Source: Liolophura sinensis
Lineage: Eukaryota; Mollusca; Polyplacophora; Chitonida; Chitonidae
Reading direction: 5' to 3'
Length of the DNA: 64,000 bases
Assembly (NCBI RefSeq): GCF_032854445.1
Contig: NC_088307.1
Span: forward strand, 6,338,017 to 6,402,016
Position numbers and translations under genes: made by a program. The notes under the pieces are model-generated. The model was not told the DNA's origin and did not search any database. It worked only from the letters and a program-made list of their open reading frames with translations. Below are positions 22,581-35,400 of this stretch, piece after piece (positions within the stretch are counted from its first letter, which is position 1; each line of letters opens with the position of its first letter).

Positions 22581-23123
22581 AGCGGGAAATTGACATTCCA
22601 CTAACAAATCCTTCTGTTCAATTTTTTTCGACGCGATCAGCTGTCCCCCACCTCAAGATCGCTCGCAACAAACAGTGTTTTGTTGCCACAGGGTAATCTC
22701 CCTTATCTGCGGTCCCAGCTGTGCAGAATTCGGGACATCGTTCAGGGGAATATTTTACTTATTCGACACTTAGACGACAGATTGTCAGTCAAATAATTTG
22801 ATCAGCAGATATAAAAACTTGCTTTTTTAATAAAAACTTCATTCATTTTATCTGTTAACACGACCAATCAGGTTCGCTGATTAAATCTAAAGGTCAAAAA
22901 CAAGGCGAGAAAATGGTTGCTATGGCGACCTGGGAAGTTGTTCTAAAATTGACGTTATACACTAGTGCTTTTAATGCGAGCTGGACTTGTTATATGCAGT
23001 TATTAACCCAGTTCATCTCTGTGTGACATGAAGGCTTTTATTGTATTTCGACGACAAAATATCGTTGCAGAAAAAGATTCACGTACACGGCAATAAAAAT
23101 TCAAGTGGCTGGATTCAAATTAC
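22581..23123. other. No gene recognised
   Basis: Immediately 3' (in gene sense) of the Ig exon, so it should be intron. I see no further exon in it. Confidence 0.4.
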
Positions 23124-23443
23124 CTTTATTGTAAATGTTCCTGTGGGAATGGATGTGCGTGATCTGGAACAAAAATAAGTATCCGAGTGATGCGAGTCGG
23201 CATCTGTAATTCTCAGCTTGCTATTCACTACTTTTCTTCTTCTATCAGCGTAATATTCTACGGGCTTTTCTACCATGTCAGCAGAATGTAAACCTTTCAT
23301 AGATGACCAAACTTGTTCCTCTCCAAACTGGCAAGCAAGAATGACGGTAGAACCCTTTCTGACCTCTAAATGACCTTCATCTGATATGGAGATTCCGCGT
23401 GCAGGACGAGACACCTCGCGATAATACCGACGGGAATATGCGC
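23124..23443 (-). CDS. Ig-like domain exon
   Basis: Acceptor TTCATTTCAG and donor AAAG|GTAATT bound 320 bp. The frame enters in phase 1, matching the Sushi exons, and leaves in phase 0. The peptide has the Ig pattern: GHLEVRKGSTVILAC (first core Cys), VW about six residues later (core Trp), NSKLRITDADSHHSDTYFC (the D-x-x-x-Y-x-C signature before the second Cys), and a closing strand GTFTIK. It is about 106 residues, normal for a V- or I-set domain plus a short linker. The phase-0 exit implies the next exon differs in origin (linker, membrane segment or another domain); I could not identify it. Confidence 0.82.
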
Positions 23444-26400
23444 CTGAAATGAACAATTGACTGATTGATTATAACTGATTCATTCAAACATTTATTAATT
23501 CATTCATCTGTTCTTTCAATAGTCCATTATCTGATCCCTGAATAACTGATAGATTTCTTGATGAATTCGTTTTCAGAAATAATCGGTAATAGCCGCAGTA
23601 AAAAGGAAGTGTCCATGGTTTTGAACTAGTCGATAATCGCAAGACTTATTTCAAAAACGACCTATAACACGAGTTACCTCAGGAATATGTAAGAAATAAT
23701 ATATAAATAAGAAATAGAGTTGGTAACGCGTCAGAGAGAAGCCGCCAACAGTTTTCAATAATGGAGGAAAGACAGTCGACATTCTAGATTTGACATCCAG
23801 TTCAAATTTCAAACGCGCAGTTGTTGGACACCTTTCAGTCAGTATGCAAATATGGCTATCTCAGTCGAGCTTTGATTGCAACTGTTCATAAAAAAGATTC
23901 TGTTGGTGTAATAAACATGAACGCGTTCACTGCCCCTAGCCAGGAATTAGATACAAGAGCCTGATGCACATCAATCGTCAACTGGAATGTGTTCAAGAAG
24001 CTGCAACATGCAGTTATCAGCATTGTATGTATTCGGTGCACTAATGGAGGGCAACAAGAATGTTACAAGCCATGCTCAAGAAATCGGGCCTGGGGAAACT
24101 CATGGCCATCCGCAGGTTGCTGTTAAAACAAATAATGTCCATGTAAAAGCGGCATCACTTTTCATAACACTACAGCTGCTAAACATAGGTCTATCAACAA
24201 AATTATACTGAATAATTCACCCTCAAACTACATGTAGTCCTACACAGACTGTGCAGCTTCATGTTTGTAACATTGTTTTATATATCGGCAGACGATATGA
24301 ACAGTGCTAACCTATCCTCCTTAAAAGTGCCTGTGGTTGGAACAATTCTTTCGAACGCTATGACGTCGACTCATGATAACAGTCTTTGATCGCGTGAAAA
24401 AAAAGGCTGCGCTTAAGTTTTATCATATGGGATCATTAGCCCAACCGGAAACACGATGTCGCGTCACTCGTACCCCACGCACATATGCGGTTAAATTGGA
24501 AAACAAGGTTAAGATTGGTTAAAATTGATAATATCGCGGCGCTTTCGATTTTCCCAATGTGAGCGATATTGTTGATTTCGAATTCGGACATCTGGATGAT
24601 GCAACGTAACATACATTTGATCTAGTGATGACTAATCTTTTAATGCACCCATTGGCCAATTCTTCGATTGGATCAGCCATACGTAGTCAGTGTTTATGGT
24701 ATTGTGTGGTCTGTATTTATATATTGGTTGTATCTGCTTCTGGAATATTTTATAAGAATCCACCCCGTCAGCTTATAGCAACTTTCTTTCTTTCCATTTG
24801 TGCTTGTCCGCCTCGAAGTCGGGAGGCCTGGGATCAAACCCAGGTTAATTCATACCAAAGACATTAAAAATGCCTCGACTGGCGCTCAGCACTAAAACGT
24901 TAGAGAAAGGAAGCAGGACTGGTTGGCTCAACATCAGTAAATGTCACGGGGTGGGTGTCACGTGTGATGTCGTCGGCATGATACTTCAGTGGCACCAGCA
25001 CTCGTCCTTCCTCAAGGAGACACAGTGTATGTACCCACACCTAATGACTCCTCATCGTCATATGATTGAAAAACTGTTAATCTATGCGTCGAAACAGACA
25101 TCTGTACACCAGCCGTTAGGTAATAAAGACGTTCCAGGTCAACAATCGCAAGGCCAACTCCCATCAACGACGTATAACACAAACCACCAAAGAACAAAAA
25201 ACGTATATAAAGTATGAAGATAGCACGGAATCATGCGAAGAGAAGCAGTACGACTTAAAACACCAGACTGCAAACATTAACCATTCAGTTGTACTCTTAC
25301 CTTCAGTGAGGTAAGTGTATGTACACTTGGGCTCCACACCAATCCATTGTCCGTGCTCGCAAACACGTTTTGGGTCCCCGGTGAAGTACATGTCTATAAA
25401 CCGCTTACATCGGGACAGCATTACGGTCCCTTCTTTCACGCGGTCCCCCATTCTAACATCCAGGCTATGTTTGCCGACATCATGGTACACCGATCTGACA
25501 TCCTTACCTTCTTTGGGAATGACACACTGGTCGAGATCCGCTGTGGGTGATAAGAAATACGACTTGAGAATAAAAAAGGTCATAAAATAAAGGAATGTAA
25601 GAACTATTGGCGTTTAGGCGTAACTGGCAATACGCTGACCTCAATGGTTCTATCATTCACGACAGGCTTTGAGTAATTCTGAGATGTCTAATAAATTACA
25701 ATCAGCGTCACCATTTTTCGCTACCTAATTCTGCTTAAGCTCTGGTGATAGGGGGTATGTAATTTGCTACTATATAAGCATTCACATGAAGAGCTGGAAT
25801 AAAACGCTAAAACATTACCTCTTCTAAAGATCAGTAGAGGAAATACCAGGCAATGAGAGAGCAGTGGTTGCAAAATAATACAGACCGTAAACCACGGCCT
25901 TGAAAAAAATAGTTCAAGGTCAGTGAATGGTAATGCATGTGTGATACAAGCTGAGGAAAATCACTTAAAGACTCGAAGTCGTACCAAATGCGATATGCGA
26001 TGAAAAGACAAGAATATGATGTACCGGGAGAACGGTACAAAAACGCAAAATTATGTCCCTGTATTTATTTATTGATTGGTGTTTTAAGCTGTATTAAACA
26101 ATATTTTACTTATACGACAGCGATCTGCACTATAGTGGGAGGAAACTGGACAGAACCCGAAGGAAACTCACGACCATCGGCAGGTTGCTGGAAGACCTTC
26201 TCACGGCTGGAGAAGAAGCAAGCATGAACTTGATTTGAGCTCACAGCGACGACATTGGTAAGAGCCGGGATTAAGACAGACGGAGGGATATGAAGTTCTA
26301 TTGTTCTCGCTCAGTCAGGCTTGACAATCATACCCTCGCTTCGCTTGATCACGCGGCAATCCGAGACTTCATGAGATTAACTCACCAACAACAGAATTTT

Positions 26401-29400
26401 AAAGAAGACAGCGCTTAATCTTTGCTGGTGAAAATACGCCAAAATAAGTCAACCAGATTCTGGAAAAGGTTACTGAGGTCAGTATAGTATATGTTTGCTT
26501 ACATATAAATTCAACTATCATCAATTCGACGGGTATTTACCGCCGAAATTAATTCTTCGTTTCTTGTGGTATGACCGAGAGTGTCGGCAAAATGGCGAAT
26601 GTCTGCTTGATCTGGCCGAGGAGTTATTCTTCAGTTTTGTTCAAAGAAACATCAGTGCACCCCAAGCCTGAACAACGCTGACTTTTAATCAACGCGATTT
26701 CGGAAATGTACCTCCAGCAAATATATGTTTGTATTACGCAATTTGCGCATTTTTTCTGTTGTTGAAAACGTTCAAAAATAGAATTTTCCTATTTTCCTTC
26801 GTGTTTTCAGTTTTCAGTTTTCACCCTTGACCTTTAATGTTTATAACTAGTCTTAGATTTTGTTTCGTTTAGGCATTGGACTATTGTAGCACTTTCATTC
26901 CACTGTTGTGCGTGTACCATTAAAGTTTGGAAAAACTACCTTCAACGGATGTGGAAAACCGCCACGGAAATCACCCTTAAAACTGCAATGCTAGCGGGTC
27001 TGTTCGTCCAATCAAGTGATGACTCGTCCAAAATTCAGTCACCATGCTAAGTGACTAAAATCTGGAAGATTGCGGATTGTTACTGCCATGTAATTAAGTT
27101 TACGTCTATGAGTCGTGTTCTTTAGCCTCAATGGCATCAAAATTAACTAAAAGAAAGCAAACAAAAACGCACGTTTTATTTACATTGAATAGTCATTCTT
27201 GAACACATTTTTTAAAATAATTTCTTTGTTATTAATATTTTTGTTGTTAAAATGTGAACAGTTGTAAGAAGTCAGCTGTTTTGTTGCAATTTTTTTCTAA
27301 TTCCATAGTGTAATCCTGCGCAGAGAGATGTTTAGTAATAGAACTATTTAAATTTAGATATCTATTTCAGCAACAAGACGCATTAAACACACTGGGAGTG
27401 TCTTCAACTGTTTTAGTGCTTATTGCATTTATTTACAACAGTATGGCACAGAAAATGAAAACCGAGCGGTAAGGTTAAATTAAATCGAGTATTATTACGG
27501 AGTTTATGGGGCAAAAGAATAATTAACTGTCAGCAGGTGTATAGCTGGTGGAATTTGCTTCCATTTGATGTTTATAGAGCACGTGGATTGGCAGGCTACT
27601 TACCTATATATTTAAGGTAAGAGAATGAAAAAGTTCGTTAAAAAATGTGCCATTCAAGTCCGATTGAAATATTGCTAATTTTCATGTGAGTGGTGAAGCA
27701 AAGTTTGTACACATTAGATGTGAGCTTAAAGTGAAAGACAGCACCTGACTTATGTTTATGTCCACTGAAAGACTACCATTCAAAGTATCTTAAACCGGCA
27801 TTAAATATGTTTTAGAATTTTTAAACCCAGTAAAAGTCTGGTGAAACTTCGTCTTAACACAGCTTAAGCACGTCTCCACTATCGAGGGCAAGGTGACGTA
27901 ACGTTTACTCTAGCTCTCTAACGTCGAAGTTATTTTCCATATTATATTCAAAGCAGTAGCCTATAGCAGATAAAACTTGTACACTTTGGCGATGAAGGTC
28001 CAAGCGATACATAGGTTTTTCGGAAATTGGACATACTGGAAGGATATTTCTTCCATTGCTTGAACTGTTGATACAGTACGCCTGGTATATCATTTACAGT
28101 TTAAGTAGCCTGCAGACGCACGGCCGTGGGTATACCGGTTCAGGTCGTAGCCTCCGGTGAGGATGTGCTGGTGTTTTGGGCCCCTGTTATATATTTATAA
28201 AATTACAATAGTATTGTTATACAATTAGATTCATGTTCAGTTCTGAAACATAAGGAAATAAATCTATGCACCACTTAGGTTGATCAAGCCATTCGACTGT
28301 CGCTGAATTTTATGCTCCATTTTCGTGGTGATGGCTTCTACGATGTCCAAGTTATTGCGGACGTCAGAGAAAGCACCTCAACCATGTCAGCCTGAACACG
28401 GCGTTTTAATAATTTTACTGCATTTTATAAAAGAAAACAGAAAAAAAAACATCCCTTATATGCACCAAAGACAAGCAGCAAAATTTAAATTCAGAATGGT
28501 GTAATGGACAAAGGGCCTTATTTCAAGTATTCAATATTCCCAGGTAAGATTCTTTATGAAAAGAAACTTTATAATTTGATTCACTCAAGGATCGCCTGAT
28601 CCCTTTAACACATATAAAACTGGCTGTCACCATGCTGTGATGAGTATTGCCTATAAAGCAAGTCAATAAATCCAACTATTCACAATATAAACCTTGGCCG
28701 GATTCACCTTTGCTATAACTGACACACCGCCGCACGAATCACTTACACAATATGACCGAGGGAAACTATTTGTAAACCGCTAAATACTTTTCGTTTGACC
28801 CGTTGCTGTCTGTTGTTTTCCTTTGTGTCGTCCATTGCAGTTTTATTGTCAGCCGGTGGGATGCAATGAATATCACGAACAATAGGCTTGCAGAACAAAA
28901 ACTAGTGCTATAATCCTCTGTCACAAAATATAAATGACCCTAAATGACCATGCAAAATAGGCCAAGGTCACCGAAAGTGAATAGGGTTCTGTCCAATTCC
29001 TATGTAGTGTAAGATTGCTAAATCCAGCTACATGGGTATAAACGACAGTGTGCTTACAAGGGTTGTAACGGAGACACAGCATTCACCTTGAAATAATTGG
29101 CCAAGGTCACCGAAAATGACTATGTGCAGACACGGTACAAATTTGATGAAGAGATCTATCGTTTTGCCAGACTGTCACATTATGTATATTAAATGATACC
29201 AACCTACCAAAATAATAGACCAAAATCATTAAGAAAGGATAGGATTGATTTCACCGGAAATGGAATGTTGACTAAAAGCTTTCCAATTAAATCACTGAAG
29301 GACAGGCTTGCGAGAAGAGTCAGATTCCACCTGTTCTTCAGATACTTTCCCTCCAACACAAGTGATATCAGGCAACCTATACATGTCGGTACTGTAGGCC

Positions 29401-32400
29401 GTAGGCCACTTGATATCTGAATGCCCAGTACTGAAGAAAAGGGATCAGGGAAGGCCAATGGCCATTGTTAACTCCGTGAGTAAGCCAGTAGGTTCAGGCT
29501 TAGGAGATCGGTAGTGATACCTTTACAAACTGAGGACTTGTCCCGGAAATGAACCCGGGGACATCTCACAACCCACGCGAGAATCACACCACTAGACGAG
29601 TATATGCATATCGTGTAATGTAGGTATACCTGATTACAAGAGATCAAGAAATAATGTTTACAAGAATACGGACAGGACGGACTGACTGATCACAGGCGGT
29701 AGAAGTGAAAAAAGGCCATCACTGCATGACATTTAACTTCATCTGGGCGACTGACAACGAAAATCACAATGAACTGGACATTTTTCAATTTTTAACACAT
29801 TATACGTTTCTAAAAAAAAGCTTGTAAGGCAAAACTCAACAAAACCCATATTAACACAAGGTAGACTGTACAGCGACGTGTTTGTCCAAAATTGTCTTAT
29901 GCGTGTCTGGCCTTGGTATAAGTGAAATACGGCTTAATACACCAAATCAATTCAAAACAAATCAAATAAATAAATAAATATAAATTTAAGCCCTTTGGCA
30001 TGCTAGATTCTGTACTTCTGAATTCACAAATAAATATAACGAGGTTCCAAAACTGTACTGGTAGATGACAACATGTTTGTTCATATCCTAAAGATTTGCA
30101 GTACCCTGACATAATCTGGTCCAGATGTGGCCAGCGAGAAGGTAGATTGAACACGATATATCTCATATCACATTGCAACGACTGACCCTCGTCAGAAAGA
30201 CTACCAATGTGAATTGTGGAAAAGAGTTTAACAAATTGCGCTTGGTGCGCAATCAGTGGACCTACCAACACATGTTGTTATTTCTCCGCTCCACTCTTTG
30301 TTGGTTTGGCAGGTTCTCTCCTTGGAGCCGTGCACACTGTACCCAGCGCTACATTCAAAAGAAACAATGTCCCCGACCTGCCGACCGCTGCCCACTCGAC
30401 GCCCCTTCTCAGGCCAAGGTAGATCGGGACATTTCGGTACTAAAAGAAGATGTCACTAAAGAAAGGCTAATTGAAGGACTGTAAAAATTGAGGGATACGA
30501 TTCATTGACTGTATGATTGTTTTATTTGGTTGATGAAATGACATGAGCCGCTCTGTTGATAATACCTGACGGTTTATTGATTCCTTTGAATCGCGGATTT
30601 CTTTTAACCCTTTGTTGAAAACCTGTGCTTTGGGAACTGTTTATGTACTGGATGTCCGTTTGGGTGGCTTATTTGGCTGATGAAGTTTTTGGGTAGATTT
30701 AATTTATCGGTTAACAATACATGGTTTGTTGACTTAATAATATCAATACACTCAACTTGTTTTGACCGCCAGGAGATTTCCGTGAGATGTGGATCAACAC
30801 TTTTGTTCATTATTTTTTAGTCATATTCAACTTTTTCACTCACACCACAGAAGTTAGGTTTATGGGTGGTGGAAACCGAAATTCTCGGGGTAAACCACAG
30901 ATCTTTGGAAAGTTACTGACAAACTTTCTAATATCTGACGTACAAATGTGCAGATGACATCGGTGGAAAATGGCCTTCAACGAACGTTCAGCCGCGCAAA
31001 TGGCCGCAGGAGCGAGGCCCATTTATTGTCAACTATATCCAACGAACACAGATAGTTGGGGAATCCACAAATTCCCTCTTCAAGGCTGAAATATAATCCA
31101 TACCTCGAGTGTCCTAGCGGTGTTTTTTTTTTCACGCAGCATTTTCCAGGACCTTAAAATGTTTAAAGAACGTATGCGAGAAACTGCGTTGTCTTCGACA
31201 AAAAAAATGAACAAATTAATCAAACAATTATTTTGAAGCGTTACCTTTGCATTCAGGCTTCCATTTATTCCACTGTCCATCCTCCGTGCATGTCAAAATC
31301 GCTGAGCCAGAAACTGTCTTAGGATTCTCACACGAATAGGTGACGGATTCATTATAAAAGTACAGCTCTTTTACTGGAGAATACGATCCGTCTTTAATGC
31401 TTTCAGGTTTGTCACAGGTCAGGGCTAAAAATAAATTTGTGAAAGATGGAATCAGTTTTGGGCTTACAGCGAAACAATAGGTATGTATGCAGAAAAGTGT
31501 TTTAGTGATTTATATGATACGTGTTTCACTTATAACACCGCTGCCAGCTACATAAGTGACCGGTTTGTCAGGTCACCAGTTATTCATCAGCTAATGTTTC
31601 CTTGATTAGACAAGGCTTTTGACGTATTACATGGACACAACATAGGCCCTGACTGCACGGTTGTTGAATGGATAGCGGGATCTGCTAAGAGCCTCGGAGA
31701 AATCAAGGCACCTGTACATGATGGTAGTGAGGAATATGGATAGAGGAAACTGCTCAGAGCATAGGGGAAACCACCGCACCTGTACATGATGGTAGTCAGG
31801 TATAAGGATACAAGAAACTGTCCAGAGCATAGGGGAAACCACGGCAGCTGTACGGGATGGTAGTCTTGTGTATGGATAAAGGAAACTGCTCAGAGCATAA
31901 GCGAAACCACGGCACCTGTACATGATGGTGGTCAGGCATATGGATAGAGGAAACTGGTCAGAGTATAGGAGAAACCACGGCACCTGTAAATGATAGTAGT
32001 CAGGTATATAGATACAAAAGCTGCTCTGAGCATAGGGGAAACCACGGCATCTGTACAGGATGGTAGTCAGGTATATGGATAGAGGAAACTGCTCAGAACA
32101 TAGGGGAAAATACGGCAGCTGTACAGGATGGTAGTCATGTTTATGGATAGAGGAAACTAGTCAGAGCATAGGGGAAACCACGGCACGTGTACATGATGGT
32201 AGTCAGGAATATGGATAGAGGAAACTGGTCAGAACATAGGAGAAACCACGGCACTTATACTTGATGGTAGTCAGGTATATGGATACAGGCAACTGGTCAG
32301 AACATAAGAGAAACCATGGCACCAATACATGATGGTAGTGAGGTATATGGATAGAGGAAACTGGTCAGAGCATAAGAGAAACCTCGGCACCTGTACATGA

Positions 32401-35400
32401 TGTTAGTCAGGTATGTGGATAGAGGGAACTGGTAAGAACATAGAAGAAACCACGGCACCTGTACATGATGGTAGTTAGGTATATGGATAGAGAAAACTGG
32501 TCAGAACATAGGAATGAATGAATGATTATGGCTTAACGCCACATCGGCAATATTTCAGCCATACCGTGGCGACAGAACATAGGAGAAACCACGGAGCAGT
32601 ATCGACGGCAGTCAGGTACAAGTGAAATATTCTTGTATCCGGCGTTCAACGCCAATCAAGTAAATAAATAAATAAATAAATAAAAGAACAAGGGACCATA
32701 GTCATACTACTGATTACCTGTGCAATTGAAAAGACTGTCGCTCCAAGCTCCATTTCCCAAACAGAAGATTTCCTGGTTCCTGATCATCCCGTCAACAAGG
32801 AAACCTTTGTGGCACTCGTAGGTCAGCAATTCACCGCTGGGATAATATCCATTGTCCGCCATCCGGACATTTGTCTTGTTTGCATTTTGGATGTCCCCAG
32901 GATCCAGACAGCCCGTTCCATCTATGGAATACAAGAAGGTACATGTGTGCCTGACACTATTTATTTTTCAGGAATTGCACAAACTTAAACCGCCCTCCTT
33001 GGATCTACAAATTCAAACCTTAAACAGGTTCTAATCCTTTTTTTATTTAACGATATCAAACAAAACGAACACCAACACCGCATAACATTTTTTCTCAGCG
33101 TCACACATCGACTGTGACCACGGTCTTCCTTACACTATAACTTTAAGAAATGTCCCTGTCATACCGACACCTATGCTCCAGCTGGTGAACACTTACCAGT
33201 GCCCATACTCTAAAATAGAGAAAAGCTTAGTAGTTTAGCGAAAGAGATACACTCGTTTATAACGATATGTACCCCTACAAATATTTTTTCGAATTTGGTT
33301 TCAGAACACCAAATCAGTCACAGCTATAGTCAGTTTCGCTTTTTGAGGTGCATTCTCGTAACGGGGCCGATTTCCCGCTTTAGCATACCCGATCCTTTGT
33401 CTTCGGGTTTTTAACGCACAATGATAAACAGTTTGTGGTATATGATTAAGAAGGCATTATATCTTTGTTTTCACCTTTGCGAAATACAATATCTTACCGT
33501 TAGAATGTTTTAACAGAGCTATATCCCATATGTTAAGTCAAAGGAGAAGAAAACATAAAAATGATGTCCAAATCAGATGGATTTTTTTTCGATTTTTTTC
33601 TTTCAGGAGAAAACGGTATTTTGAAAACAGTTTTGTACCGTGGGTATTTGGGACCACAATTTGGTATATATCGTCTTTGCTTAATAATATTCTATATCAG
33701 GATGTGATGGATGTCTATAGTTTATTTCTTTTACCCAGTCGTCTGTATTCAGCTGTCTCTAAAATCAGTGATACTCGCTACCAAAACTGCCTTTCTATAG
33801 TGACACATAGCAATACAGGTTCTACATATTGATAGATTGTATATCTATATCATGGCAAGGAAAATGCAGTTAAGTCATAAAGTCTAAGTCATAATGTTAA
33901 ACTCCGTAAGTCTGGTTTCAACATCAAGAACTCATTGCCGTCATTATAATATGGAAGCAAATGGCATGCTGAGCAATGGGCGTGGAGAGTAATTTGTTCT
34001 AAAATAGTTGCACCAACATGCGGTTAAAACAAACTCCACGAAGCAACACAGCTACACTATTGTATCAGCGAATAGACTATATTGTTTTTATAACAGAATT
34101 TTCTACCAAGCAACTCTAAAAGCATATTGCTGTAAGATCATACACTATACAAGATAAAAAAATTCATTTATGAAGGTTGTATTATATAAAACGTACTAAC
34201 AATGTCTGAGTAATTCTGACGTCATCCGATGCAATGACTTCTTAGTGTCGATACAAGGCTTATGGAGTTTAACATTATAAATCAGAACAAAAATTCTGAC
34301 TTCAGTATCTTTGCAAGAATATGGATTTCAACATATCGATGTGTAGAACTTGTGTTGTTACGTGTCACTGACTAAAAGTAATTTTGGTTATGACTGAATT
34401 TACAGACAGCTAAATAATAGACTATAATAAATTTACTGAAACGTAAATTTGTTGTTTATATCGAAACACTGCGCATTATATTAAAGATATAAATATGTTC
34501 AAAATCCAAGTGGAACACATTTGTTGGCTTAAAAACAAATTCTAGTGCAAATACCTTTATCTGGATGGTAACTAATGTCAAGCTTGGAAGACCGTAAGTC
34601 AAGTTATCTACACTGATGCACCCATTAGCTTAGAATTGGTAGCAAGGCTACCCATGAGCACGCCTGTATGAGACTCACAAATGCAGAACTTCAGATCAAA
34701 GCATAAAGAACTGAAATGGTGAATTTAGTAATTTACGGTAATTAGTATTCTAACAGATCACCAACGAACGAACATCCCCCTTGCACAATTGTGCTTTATA
34801 TGCATACAAAACTTCAGGTTAACACATGCAATCCTTTTTAAGATACCAGTCCTAATATTTTGATTAACAGTGATTCTAATACTAAATACATCAAATCAGG
34901 AATTCAGTAATTTACGGGATTTAATATGCACACACCCAATCAACGAAAGAATATCCCCTTCGAGCTATTGTGCTCTACATGTGTGCAAATTCTGAGCTAA
35001 ATACAAACCATCCCTAACACTTTGTTTAACACTGATTCTTATGCACAATTTACTATATTCCAGAAAAAAACTTGACGAGAAGGTAATTCCATTTGTTTCA
35101 ACACATAATGCTAATAATAACATCTTCCAAATCATTGTGAATACCATACCAATTCTAAACAACAGTTACAGTGTGAAAGATATTTTAGCCCAATCTAAGG
35201 TTATTAATAGCAAACGGCAGGCCCCAAGCCTCAAAAATGTTAACTGGCGCTCACTTTTCAGAAAAATCCGTGTTTCCATCGGTTTCTAAATGCAATAAAC
35301 CTAGATGTGCAGCATTCATACACAGGTTAGAAGGATCAAGCTTTCAATTTGAGAGGGATGATTCTTTGTTTAATGTAAAATTTGACATGTGCTGCACTGC

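Noticed and set aside
27905-28093. 62-residue frame conserved between 27.9 and 52.5 kb as a possible exon
   Set aside because: Conservation is explained by the recent 928-bp duplication; no clear acceptor or domain.
33197-33209. A 13-bp micro-exon on the minus strand between a good polypyrimidine acceptor and a GTAAGTG donor
   Set aside because: Its length is not a multiple of three, so inclusion would break the phase 1-1 series; no independent support.
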